A stretch of 64,000 nucleotides of DNA from assembly GCA_026545225.1 (NCBI GenBank), contig CM048847.1:1054001-1118000 (forward strand), in the 5' to 3' direction. Every line of letters starts with the position of its first letter. Position 1 is the stretch's first letter. The translations under genes were made by a program, and so were the position numbers. The notes under the pieces are model-generated. The model saw nothing but the letters and a program-made list of their open reading frames with translations, was not told the DNA's origin and did not search any database. This document shows, piece after piece, positions 1 to 9,984 of the stretch. This DNA comes from Cornus controversa. Its lineage: Eukaryota; Streptophyta; Magnoliopsida; Cornales; Cornaceae.

Positions 1-1088
1 AAGTACACCCCCAAACTTGGATGTTTCAACCTGTCAAAACAAACCACTATACCCCAAAAACCAAGTGAAATCGTATGGGTGAAAATAAATATGAAATAGA
101 ATTTTTTTTTTTTTTTTACTGAAGAAAGAAAGAAAGAAAAAAATAAAAAAAAATAAAGAAGAAAAAAAAAAAAACTAAAAATAAAAATACAAAAATAGTT
201 ACCTCCGAAAAATCAAGGAGAAGGTGGTGCCGAAGCATCTAAGCCATGGCCGAAATGGAGCACCAAAATCAACCAACTAGCCCACAGTTAATGGGCAATG
301 TCCTCCCCCAAACTTGTAGCATAAAACCTCTCAAAGAAATCCAACCAATTTTTCAAACAAAGTCTACTTCCTTGTGAAGAAGAACTTGAGAAAATTGATC
401 ATTTAATGAGGATGGAGAAAAATAGATTGGAATGGATGATGATGGTGATGAATGATGATGATCAAGTAGTGTTATGAAATATTTTTAGAGTGTATTTCGA
501 TGTTGGAGAGGCACAAAGAGGCATCAAAGCTTGAAATTTTGGGTTAGAGGAAGTAGGTCATGAAATGGGCCTTTAAAGATGCAAAATTGCATCAGTTGGG
601 CATGTGGGGGCTGGGGCGATCGATCCCCCCAGGGCTGGGCAATCGATCGCCCAGCTGGTCGTGGGGTTCCCTTCAAAAATTCAAGGGGCGATCGATCCCC
701 CTTCAAAGGGGCGATCGATCCCCCCTGCTGGGTGCTCTTCGGGCCTCTATCGCCCAAGGTCGACCGGGAATGAAATTTTTGGAGGGTCCATCACCCAAGG
801 TCGACCGAGACCTCTCTTTTTCACCTATTTTGAGTCCAAATACCTCGGTACACCTCTTGACATCCCTCGGAAGCAACTTATACATCAAAAACTCAAAGAA
901 AACACATTAAAACACACCTAATAATGGAAGAAAAATAAAGAAAAACATAAACTAAAAATAAAATAAAATAAAATAAAATAAAATAAAAAGAAAAATAAAA
1001 GAAAACTAAAGAAATTAAAGGATAGAAATACATACAAATCCTACAATTTAACGTCCGTAGGAGACGGTCATCGACTTCAATTGAAAGT
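1..1088 (-). other. 3' non-coding region of the gag-only element
   Basis: No gene is seen here. On the element's sense strand it begins with T-rich sequence, including an (ATTTT)n-type simple repeat near 953-990, and continues through a palindrome cluster (613-723). It contains two copies of a G-rich motif of the form AAGTTTGGGGG (complements at about 8-18 and 305-317) and ends in a pyrimidine-rich tract (about 96-200). The repeated G-rich motif resembles polypurine-tract sequence, but no LTR end follows it within the window. Confidence 0.5.
613..723. repeat. Cluster of GATC-centred near-palindromes
   Basis: GGGGCGATCGATCCCC occurs at 613-628, 685-700 and 708-723. Between them, 635-654 has CTGGGC and GCCCAG as perfect 6-bp arms around AATCGATC. 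The last two copies are direct repeats 23 bp apart. The cluster lies in the non-coding 3' part of the gag-only element. Confidence 0.85.
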
Positions 1089-2927
1089 TCACCCAATGCC
1101 ACATCTCTTGAGGAGATTTAATTTCGTCCCTCCTATATGATCCTCACCTTCTTGTGTCGAACTCAAAGTGACCGGAATGGTGTCATTGGCTTCAAAAAAC
1201 ACATCTCTCTGTCTTGACGGAAGATGTTTCAATTTTACCCATGGAGGAGACTCTAATGATGGCATCGGAGGAGTGCTAGAAAGAATAGGCAATGGCTCAA
1301 TCGGAATCCTCCAAGGTGGAGTATTTTTCATGGCCATTACATCAAGTAAATCATTCACCCCCTCAATGGACTTCTCAACATCATGTGATAGAGCAACCGG
1401 ATCAACTTCTTCAACATAATCATCAAAGCCTTCCATGAAGAAACATTCACTCTCATCTAGAGGATGTTGAATGGCATTAAAATTATTCAATTTCACCTTA
1501 GGCTCATGAGAAATTTCAAAATTAGGAGCCTTTGTCACCTCTTCTTCATCAAGCTTCTTCTCCCCTACCTTGTTGTCACTTATTTCTCCACTTCTGAGAG
1601 TGGTGATGGCATGAAATTGTTTATGGTGTGGGTTGCTTGAAGAAGAAATATTGTTAAGGACATGAACCCCTCTTGGGTTGGCAACTGGTTGGCTTGGTAG
1701 TTTCCCCTCTTCTCTTCTACTCACGGCATTAACAAGTTGTCCAAACTGAGATTCCAGTTTGGCAATCGACTGAGAGTGAGAATGAACCAGTTGAGCAGTG
1801 GATTGAAGTGTTGCTGCAGTGGCTTGCACTGTCTCTACAATAGAGTCAAGCTTCTCAATTTTTGCTAGGACAATCGTCATCTTGTCCTCAATGGCTGCAT
1901 ACCTCTGTGCCATAGGAACTTGTTCTTGATATGATTGTGAAGGCACATAGTTCTGAGGTTGAAAAGTGGGCTGAATTGCTACCCCTTGCTCTTGTGGAAG
2001 ATCAAAAAATTGCCCAATGGAAGGGCAATTATTCACATGATGCATAGAACTCGAGCAAAAATCACATGGCTCAAAAATAAAAGGGTAAGAATATTGATTA
2101 GGAACATGACCAGCCGCCATGAGTTGCACCACTCTCTGTGACACAGCATCCACAATGGTAGACATAGCATCTGAAGAACCACTCTCAAAAATACTATCAA
2201 CCTTCCTTGAATGGGTTGGTCTGCTTGAATGAGATGAAGACACATGTTGTAAAGAATTGTCACTGAGGTTCTCGAACAAAGTCCAAGCTTCCTCTTCACT
2301 TTTTAACATAAAAGTGCCCCCACATGATGCATCTACCATCTGTCTGTTACCTTCAATTAGCCCTTCATAAAAACACTGCACTAACTGCCACATTGGAACT
2401 TGATGATGAGGACACTTCCTAAGAAGGTCCTTGAATCTCTCCCATGCCTCAAAAAATTGTTCCCCCTCAAATTGAGAGAAACCAGTGATAGCTCGTCTGA
2501 ATTGATTGGTCCTCCCTATCGGAAAATATTTCTTCAAGAACTCATGTTGTATTTGAGTCCATGTAGTGATAGAACTCGCCGGTAGAGATCTGAACCAATA
2601 CTTGGCCTTTTCCTTCAAAGAGAATGGAAAGAGTCGCATCCGAAAAGCATCTTCTGAGAAGTTGTGAATTTTTGTTAATGAGCAAACTTCTATAAATTCA
2701 TCCAAGTGCTTGTACGGATCCTCATGAGTCAGCCCAAAATAAGATGGCAACATATGAATGATACTAGGCTTGATCTCATAGTTCTGTGCAGTGACATCAG
2801 GCAATTGAAAATCAGCTGGTGAGCTATAAGGCTCTAGGACATAGTAGTCTCTGAGCAATCTCGCTTTTTCCACAACAACATTAGGCACAGTATTATTGTC
2901 CTCATTATTACCACGCACACCATCCAT
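1089..2927 (-). CDS. gag: Gag polyprotein of Athila/Tat-like element, fused to a pol-linker remnant
   Basis: An open frame of 612 residues encodes the structural capsid/nucleocapsid protein of an LTR retrotransposon, which would form cytoplasmic virus-like particles. Residues about 70-190 match the Retrotrans_gag pattern, with FIEVCSLTKI, RLFPFSLKEKAKYWF and FLKKYFPIGRT visible. A zinc knuckle of form C-x2-C-x4-H-x4-C lies at residues 288-301, preceded by an S/T/H-rich stretch. The C-terminal part (about 530-595) resembles the linker that normally precedes reverse transcriptase in Athila-type polyproteins (proline-rich, then LKHLPSRQRDVFFEAND and IPVTLSS), but no D-S/T-G protease motif is seen and the frame stops where reverse transcriptase should start. 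I infer an internal deletion joining gag to the end of the linker. The start is the first ATG after the PBS and leader. Confidence 0.85.
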   Translation of the reverse strand: MDGVRGNNEDNNTVPNVVVEKARLLRDYYVLEPYSSPADFQLPDVTAQNYEIKPSIIHMLPSYFGLTHEDPYKHLDEFIEVCSLTKIHNFSEDAFRMRLFPFSLKEKAKYWFRSLPASSITTWTQIQHEFLKKYFPIGRTNQFRRAITGFSQFEGEQFFEAWERFKDLLRKCPHHQVPMWQLVQCFYEGLIEGNRQMVDASCGGTFMLKSEEEAWTLFENLSDNSLQHVSSSHSSRPTHSRKVDSIFESGSSDAMSTIVDAVSQRVVQLMAAGHVPNQYSYPFIFEPCDFCSSSMHHVNNCPSIGQFFDLPQEQGVAIQPTFQPQNYVPSQSYQEQVPMAQRYAAIEDKMTIVLAKIEKLDSIVETVQATAATLQSTAQLVHSHSQSIAKLESQFGQLVNAVSRREEGKLPSQPVANPRGVHVLNNISSSSNPHHKQFHAITTLRSGEISDNKVGEKKLDEEEVTKAPNFEISHEPKVKLNNFNAIQHPLDESECFFMEGFDDYVEEVDPVALSHDVEKSIEGVNDLLDVMAMKNTPPWRIPIEPLPILSSTPPMPSLESPPWVKLKHLPSRQRDVFFEANDTIPVTLSSTQEGEDHIGGTKLNLLKRCGIG

Positions 2928-3206
2928 GATATCAATATTCTCTTCCTCTTGCTCAATGGTATGGTGATTGAAGTACCGGAAAAGAAAAAAAAATAAAAAT
3001 AAATTAGATTAGTAGCAAAAATAAAATTTCTAAACAAAAAAAATAAAATAAAACTAATTAGTACTACAAAAGAAAAATAAATAAATAAAAAGAAAAAAAA
3101 AATAATCAAAAAAAATAAAAATAAAAAAATAAAATAAAATAAAAAATTCCTAAACTAAAAATCCAATTAGAACTAATTCTAAAAATCCAAACAATCAAAT
3201 AGACAG
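2928..3206 (-). other. Untranslated leader between PBS and gag
   Basis: About 280 bp of very T-rich sequence on the element's sense strand (A-rich with AAATA runs on the plus strand). No convincing ORF is seen. This is the usual position of the packaging leader in LTR elements. Confidence 0.6.
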
Positions 3207-3224
3207 TCCCCGGCAACGGCGCCA
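3207..3224 (-). promoter_or_regulatory. Primer binding site, tRNA-Asp type
   Basis: The plus strand reads TCCCCGGCAACGGCGCCA, the 3' end of plant tRNA-Asp including CCA. The minus strand is therefore complementary to that tRNA and can prime minus-strand DNA synthesis. It lies five bases from the LTR end, as expected for a PBS, and fixes the element's orientation. Confidence 0.92.
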
Positions 3225-3229
3225 AAAAT

Positions 3230-4662
3230 TGATTCGTGTGTGAGTGTGACTCAAAAAGTATATCAATTAAAAATTACCACACTTCGCAATAGAACGAATT
3301 CCTTGTAGAATAGGGCTATCGAAAGGAATGGGTATCGAACCTCAAGGACTGTGGTCTGACTGTGTTGAATTGTTAGGACTAATTCTAATTAAATTTAAAA
3401 GAAATAAATTCTGATTTTTAATTCTAAATTAACTAATGAAGCAATTGAACAAAAGCAAGAGAAACTAAGGAGTGTAGAGAATATAAGATAAGTCTAGGGT
3501 AATTGATTTCACCACTAACTTCACAATCAATGGTCAATTGAACTAACTATGGGGCATCATATCATGCATAAGTGGTGTCGGTGGCTACAAGCTCACCTTC
3601 ATCCGTCAAGAAGATAACATATAATTAAGGCTAAGTCATGGACTATCTTCGATTGGCATGGGCCATCTGCCTAACTACTCTAATCTAGGGTGCAGTATGG
3701 TTCATCTTCTCTAGGCATAATCCATCAAAGCTTTTAATGATATATTCAGTGAAAACCATTGTGTAATAATCACTCTCATGATCACAGAAAACAAGAGGGA
3801 CGAGTTCAATAACAATAATCAAGTATCTAAGACAAGATAAGAGATCATTGAAACTGAATTTATAAGACTTTTATTGCTCAATTCTATAAGAAGAATCCTC
3901 TAAATTACACAATCTATGAATGAATACAAAAATCCCCAATAATTAGAACAATCAAACCAGTGATGTTTAGTTAGGGCTCCATCAAAACCCTGGTGGCTGA
4001 ACTAGCCGCTCATGATACGCCTTGTTCTCCAATGATTCTCTATTCCAAAAGCTCTTCAAAGCTGCTGCCAAGCATCCCTCATACAGCCCTAATTTGTCAC
4101 TTTAAATAGCCAAGAGAATACATCAAAGTCCTAATCCAATTAGGAATTAATTAGGTTTTCCCGCAGCACTAATCAGGTGGGTTTTTCCTGCTGACTTCGG
4201 CCCAACTTTTGACCCACTAGAAGTCCGATTTATGGAATTTTCGTGAAATACAAAAGTGTGCAGAATCAAATTTCGTTCAACCTTACGCGAGAATTATGTT
4301 GATTTGAGGCTCGGAAATAAGACTTCTGGTCCGTTTTCCAAAACGGGATTAAGACTTTATTATGCGCAGATTTGGGCTTCAGGCCCGAAACCTTCTTAAG
4401 CAGCTGTAATTCTCTTGGACCTCTTTCTTGGGCTGAGTTGAGTTAGAATATGGAGTTCAATGGATCCCCTTGATGTAGGCTTCATCCAACCATCTTGCAT
4501 GTCATCTTTAAAAGCCCAAAATCACGGTTTTAACTGAAATAATCATTAAGGCCTTGAAAATACAGAAAACACTAAAACAAAGTAAAATCACAAAATAATC
4601 TATCACTAAGAGAATAAAATACATAAGTTAAGAGGCTAGAATGCGTAACATTCAACGCCGAT

Positions 4663-4664
<2 letters not shown>
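3230..4664 (-). repeat. 5' LTR of the gag-only element (1435 bp)
   Basis: On the plus strand it begins TGATTCGTGTG and ends CGCCGATCA, so the termini are TGAT...ATCA, the canonical TG...CA with 4-bp inverted ends. The inner end is fixed by the PBS and the outer end by the abrupt change to an (AT)n tract. The second LTR is not in the window, so the outer boundary rests on the terminal motif. Confidence 0.8.
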
Positions 4665-4708
<44 letters not shown>

Positions 4709-6504
4709 ACCCACATATATATGTGTCCTCACATCCCACGTGTATATATATATAAACACCTTTATATATATATATATGCACATATATATATATGCAAACG
4801 CCATATATGACTAAATTAAGAACATATGTAAAATTAATCAATATAGTCAAATATACATAGAGACAGAGGCAAGAATCAACTTGCCTTAGGTCCCGCGTTT
4901 ACTGTGCCCTCGCCTGCAAAGCGGCCCATATTCCATGCTCGGTCCAGTCCTGTGTCGAAGTCCAATTTAATTGCCACTCCAAACGGCCCAAAACATGGCT
5001 GCCGAGACCAACCAAGGACCACCTTCACGGCAGCCCAACCCATCATTAAGTTCATCCCAAGCTTAGACCAATTTCAACCCAATTTTATTTCAGCCCATTT
5101 CCAATCCACATCCAACCCATAACTAGCCAACAACCATGAAAGTCACCACCGAAGCCACCACAAACCAAACCAACGAAATCCACAAATTAGCCGCCACAAG
5201 CTCTACAAATCCAAGACAAATTAGCCCATAACCGAGCCATCATCTTGCTGCCAAATAGGGTCCAAACATCAATTGCCGAGTTCACTCACAATCTAACCCA
5301 ATTAACTCAAGACTCAACTTCAGCCCACTGTCCATGCCGACACCACAAGGCCACCATTTCCACTGCCAAACAGTCCACAAACCAGCCATGAAAAACCCAG
5401 CCGAGAACCCAACAGCCCACACGGCCGCTGCCGTCCACGGCCGCCACACCGAAACCCAACCTCCTGTGACAACCGACCACCTCAAGCCAACACCGAGAAG
5501 ATCACCATGTGCACCTTCAAACTCAACCAAGAAAATCACCCAAAACCCAACATAATCGGACCCCAAACAAGCCAATCCCGGCACCAACCCCACCGGAAAC
5601 AACCAAGGAGACCCCCCTGGAACAACCCATCAGCCGTGAAGGACCAACAATCGAACTGTCACAGCCGAGCCAAACCGAAACCACCACCTCTGTCTCCCTC
5701 ACCCCAGCCGTGACCGTCGGCCACCATGGCTGCCCGACAGCCAGCCGAGGACCGCCGTCGGCACCATCGCAGTTCGGATCCTCCACCGAACCAGCGAACC
5801 CGTCGACGACCGAACCCAGTCCGTGGAACCACCTTGAGCCGTTGCCGTCGCCTTCAGCCGCCACTCCAGCCGCTGGCGAAGCACCGCCCTCACCGTCGCC
5901 CGGGCAAAGCCCGCCGTGAGAACCACCAGCCGAAGCCCCTTCTTCCTCTCGGTTCTCTCTCTCTCCCCGATTTCCCTCTCGGTTTCTATTTCTCTCTCTT
6001 CTCTCTCTTTCCCCGATTTTCTCTTTTCTTCTCTTTTCTTTTCTTTTTCCTTTTCTTTCTTCTATTGTGGTCCACAAGTTCCTAATTTAATCTCCTCCAC
6101 AAGTCTTATATCTACATATATAATATATACATAATACACCACATGGGAACCCACTAACACCTATACACCTATACGTAAATACCTTACACATATACTTGAA
6201 GATATATATGCCCATACATATGTACAATTCTATGTGTATATATAATAATGTAGGTACTTGATAGATATATTTATAATTTAATATAAATATATCCCCTATA
6301 TATATATATATCCATATATATATATACATGTATCCTCCGGCATTATTATAATTCCACGTACAAAATCTTCTCCATCTCTTTATAAATACATAATCCCATG
6401 TATATATATATCCACCTTTGTTCCGAATTTAACTTATTCGAAAAAAAAAATCGGTCCGGTCCAAAATCGCCCGGAACCGGTCAAAAAAAATTCCAGTCCT
6501 TACA
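4665..6504 (-). repeat. Partial long LTR, minus strand, cut by the gag-only element
   Basis: It ends at 6504 in GTCCTTACA, the complement of the family LTR start TGTAAGGAC. It carries the family landmarks in reverse order: AT-rich microsatellites (4665-4800), the conserved AGGCAAG hairpin (about 4869-4889), a GC-rich segment (5150-5900), a long pyrimidine tract (about 5935-6065) and AT repeats (6110-6320). The part that would contain the TGTCACG end is absent; the Athila-like LTR begins there instead. Reading frames inside it (for example 5509-5919) are low-complexity and not genes. Confidence 0.78.
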
Positions 6505-7294
6505 GCTGGTGTGGTTCATGGTAGTTTTGTTTTGTGGGTTAATTGTAGAGTGTTCCATGATGGGAGTGGGTTGCTTGCTTCCATAGTTTTGGCTGCCATG
6601 ATTCCAGGTTGGTGGTTAGTTTGGATTGGTTTGGAAAATGATTTGAGTTATCATGGGATTTAGTTCTTGTTTGGGCTAAAATAGAGTTGGGCTTAGACTG
6701 TGGAATTGGGATGAATTCAGTTATGGTTCGGGTTCACATGTGACTTGGACACGGAACTGGACCGGGACTTATAGATGGGCCGCTTTGCAAGTGCAGACAC
6801 AGTAAAAGCAGGACCTAAGGCAAGTTGATTCTTGCCTCTATCTCTATGTATATTTTAACTATGCTGATTTAGTCATATGTGGCATTTTCATATATATATG
6901 TGCATATATATATATATATATATATAAAGGTGTTTATATATATATATACGTGGGATGTGAGGATAAATACATGTGGGTATATATATATGTGTGGGCTTGG
7001 AGAGTAAGAGCATTGTTAAATTTCAAATGCTGATTTGCATTGTTATATGCCTATTTAGGGATTGAGCCATGTAAAGTATGCTAAATTATATATGTATATT
7101 TAGCTAGATGTTGCCTTGCATGCATATGTGATTCTTATGCATGAGTTGAGTATACGTAAAAATATGTATGTGATTATGTATTCGGTGCAGTAATAGAAAT
7201 GCATGCTAAATTGATTATAGCATAGAAGGGTATTGGAAAAGCATGAAATATGTGAATTGTTCTGTATGTTTTTACTACCTATATGGGTGACATG

Positions 7295-7326
<32 letters not shown>

Positions 7327-8895
7327 TTGCGTGATTGTATATGGTTGTAAGAATGCATGTTGGTTGCGCGTAGTAAAATGCATAATTGGAATGAAAGCAT
7401 GATTATATTTATGCTAATATACGTATACATGTGATTATATGCAAAATGTGACATCTATATATATGTTGTGTATGTGCAAATGTGATTATGAATGATTTCC
7501 ATGAAAAGTGTGTTTATTGGTGAAAACGTGAAGATGTGGTGTTTACAGATTTATGCATGAAAGAAATGACTTTCTTGAAAAATGCATAAGCATGATGGTT
7601 TCCATAATATGAGTGTGATGACATTGTGACAATCTTGAGGTGAAAGGAAAATGCATTGATTTGACAAAAATGCATTCATGGTGTGGATAAGTGCATGGGT
7701 GTGATTATATGCACTATATATATGATTTTGGGGCAGGAGTGTGAAATTAAGATAAGGGGAAGGCCCCTAGGGTGAAAGACCCAAAACTTGGCCAAGAGGA
7801 GGTGCTCCCTTCGGGTTAGTAACCCGATAAAGCACAAGCAGAGTTTGGGTGCCGAAGAGACCCTTACTATTGGAGTGATGAGAAAGCCCCCTATGAATTA
7901 GTTTGGTGTGAGTTATATACGTATGTATTTGCACTTTATGTGAAGCATCATGCATGATTTGGGAAATGTGGATGTTTGGGTAAAAATGCATGAGCATGTG
8001 CATTTATGCATGATTCAATGGATCTTGTTGAGTCGGTGACGTAATATTTGATTTACATTCTTCATGTAAATGCTTCTGTTCATATATGTTTTCTATACAT
8101 AATGACGTCGGATGTGTACTGCCTTGATCATGTTGTAAATGATTCTCATAAGTCATGTATAGTTGATTTAAATGTTCATAAATGCTAAAACTGCCATGTG
8201 CATTGTTGGTTCATGTATGCTAGGAGGGGCATGACTTTAAATATTGTGATATATTTAAGTGCATGTATAGTTTTGAGAATATGTGAGGATCGACCTGCTG
8301 CTGCGATGATAGTATGGTTCTACTTACCTTGTTGGGCCTTTGAGCTCACCCCCTCCCAGGTTTTGCAGGTATAGCCGATTAAGGAGTCAGTTGGGGAAAC
8401 TGATAGCACCAGTTGCAGAGGTAGTAGTTAGAGTCCTTAGAATCTAATTTATGTTCAGGATGGTAGATGAATGTTGTATATTTGGATTAAATGTATGAAG
8501 TGGTTATGTTGAGTCAATTCCTTCAAATGTATTTCATTCATGTGATGTATGTATATAATACGGACATCCAAGGACTGAGACATGTATTCTTTTGATTATA
8601 TTATGCATGTTGTAGAAATGCTGGGGGGACACGTGCCCAGAAGTGTCCATATGAATTGTAAAGCAGGTGTAACATGCCAGGAGCTGATTATTTAGAATGG
8701 GTCATGCCCGATTTTCGTGAAAATCATTTACAAGGGCCATTGATGATCTTATGTCACCTGAAGGGTGTACATATAGAATGCTTCTGCAATAGAATAGATT
8801 AAAATGAGATTAAGGTGTGGGAACTTGAGGTGAAATTACGGATTCACCCCCGTTTCCCTCGCTCCTAACCGGGTGTCAGAAACCGGGGCGTGACA
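6505..8895 (+). repeat. 3' part of plus-strand long LTR of element E1
   Basis: It ends in GGGGCGTGACA at 8895, followed three bases later by a PBS. Landmarks in order are the AGGCAAG hairpin (about 6821-6840), AT microsatellites, a module with the palindrome CGGGTTAGTAACCCG (7812-7826), a G-box (8630-8635) and the LTR end. The 5' portion is missing because the minus-strand LTR fragment ends at 6504. I infer that the minus-strand LTR inserted here; the other flank is outside the window. No gene is seen. Confidence 0.8.
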
Positions 8896-8898
8896 ACT

Positions 8899-8910
8899 TG
8901 GTATCAGAGC
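8899..8910 (+). promoter_or_regulatory. Primer binding site of E1, tRNA-iMet type
   Basis: TGGTATCAGAGC is complementary to the 3' end of plant initiator tRNA-Met. It lies three bases after the LTR terminal CA. A second copy starts at 9000 and is described in the findings. Confidence 0.93.
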
Positions 8911-8911
8911 T

Positions 8912-9310
8912 CTAGGTCAGAATACCTAGGGACGACGGGTGGTGTTCAGATAACATTTGGAATTCTGGGGGTTAGATCAAGTCTCTGATACCAACAACTT
9001 GGTATCAGAGCTCTAGGTTGGAATACCTAGGGACGAAGGGAATGGACATATCACGTGTATGGTTTGAGAATATTGGATTATGTACCTGATGCCAGAATGG
9101 TATCTATCAGAGCACTAGGTTGGAATACCTAGGGGCGACGTGTAAAGGTTAAGGAACTCTGGATTGCTGCTAAAGCATTAGGTTTGAAAACCTAGGGTAT
9201 CAAAGTCATAGGTTCGAATACCTAAGGACGAATGGCCAAACCATCACGTAGTTTGGAGATAGACAATGGTGGATCGTTGTCTAGACAGTAGGTTTGAATA
9301 CCTATGGACG
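8912..9310 (+). repeat. Six spaced AGGT...ACCT palindromes downstream of the PBS
   Basis: Palindromes with arms CTAGGT/ACCTAG or TAGGT/ACCTA around a loop of about 6-7 nt (typically TGGAAT or TTGAAA) occur near 8912, 9013, 9115, 9179, 9209 and 9290, mostly followed by GGACG or GGGCGAC. The complete LARD has five copies at about 41900-42190, and the Tekay-like element has one at about 60468. Confidence 0.75.
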
Positions 9311-9887
9311 GTAGTGGAATGATTTGTTCGGTTTGAGCAATCCAAATGAAAGAACAAAGTGATGGTATGAAATCGAATTCAGTTGGTAAAACTCCCAGAA
9401 TTGGTTGAGCTTAGATTTTGACTTAGTGATTGAGTCCTATTAGTGAACAACGAAGAGATAACGCAAAGAATGTCCCGAGTGTTTTAAGTCCTTACAGATA
9501 CTTAGGGATTTACGATGTGTTGTTGGTAAGTATATTGCCGAGGTTGGCAATCAGGATTGAGATGGAATACAAGGAAGGCATATTGCCGGGGTTGGGCTAA
9601 CTGGGAAAAGTGGCCTAGCTAGACATTTTTCTTGGATTAGTGCTTCTCTTACAATACGCTGGCTCTTGTAGGCGTTGAGTTGTTTCGTCCGGATGACGAC
9701 AGGTAAAGAATTCCCAATAGTAGGGATATGTCACTGAAAGTGATTGGTGTAGATAGTCAAGGATACTACCATCGACTATAGATGTGCATGGATTGGTAGG
9801 TGTTTACCAATGAGTACAGAGGATGAGAGTAGGTTGGTTTGAACCGCTCTAGATTTTGTGTTCTAGTATGTGTGTAGTAGGGGGACT

Positions 9888-9984
9888 GGGCCATGTTTCA
9901 CACTTGCTCAGGCAAAGGAAGTACCGAGACCGTGTATGGTCAGGGATATTTTCCTAGTGTTAGCCCGAGGGCTAGGGTTTTGAT
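9888..9984 (+). pseudogene. Relic of a gag-protease junction in E1
   Basis: The stretch aligns by eye with 61890-61995 of the Tekay-like polyprotein. Shared words include TTGCTC, AGGTATTTTCCT-like sequence and GGGCTAGGGTTTTGAT, corresponding to the residues just before the protease catalytic Asp. Homology stops there and no functional frame remains. Confidence 0.65.

Larger units (their letters stand above)
1..4664 (-). mobile_element. Athila/Tat-like gag-only LTR retrotransposon, left end outside window
   Basis: The order on the minus strand is LTR (3230-4664), a PBS matching the tRNA-Asp 3' end (3207-3224), leader, gag (1089-2927), then non-coding sequence to position 1. No protease, reverse transcriptase, RNase H or integrase reading frame follows gag, so it is non-autonomous in the part seen. 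A tRNA-Asp primer and this Gag type suggest the Athila/Tat branch of Ty3/gypsy. The 3' LTR and left target duplication are outside the window. The element abuts an AT microsatellite inside another LTR (4665-6504), so it looks nested in that LTR. Confidence 0.8.

Noticed and set aside
300..320. CTCCCCCAAACTTG (minus strand AAGTTTGGGGGAG) as the polypurine tract of the gag-only element
   Set aside because: No LTR end homologous to 3230-4664 follows it, and a similar motif recurs at 8-20, so the true tract is probably further left.
560..921. Overlapping ORFs of 105-116 codons at the left edge
   Set aside because: Three plus-strand frames are open across the same GATC-palindrome repeats and the region is the 3' non-coding part of an antisense element.
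5509..6085. Overlapping proline-, threonine- and serine-rich ORFs of 119-184 codons on both strands
   Set aside because: GC-rich then CT-rich LTR sequence stays open in several frames at once, which is a composition effect.
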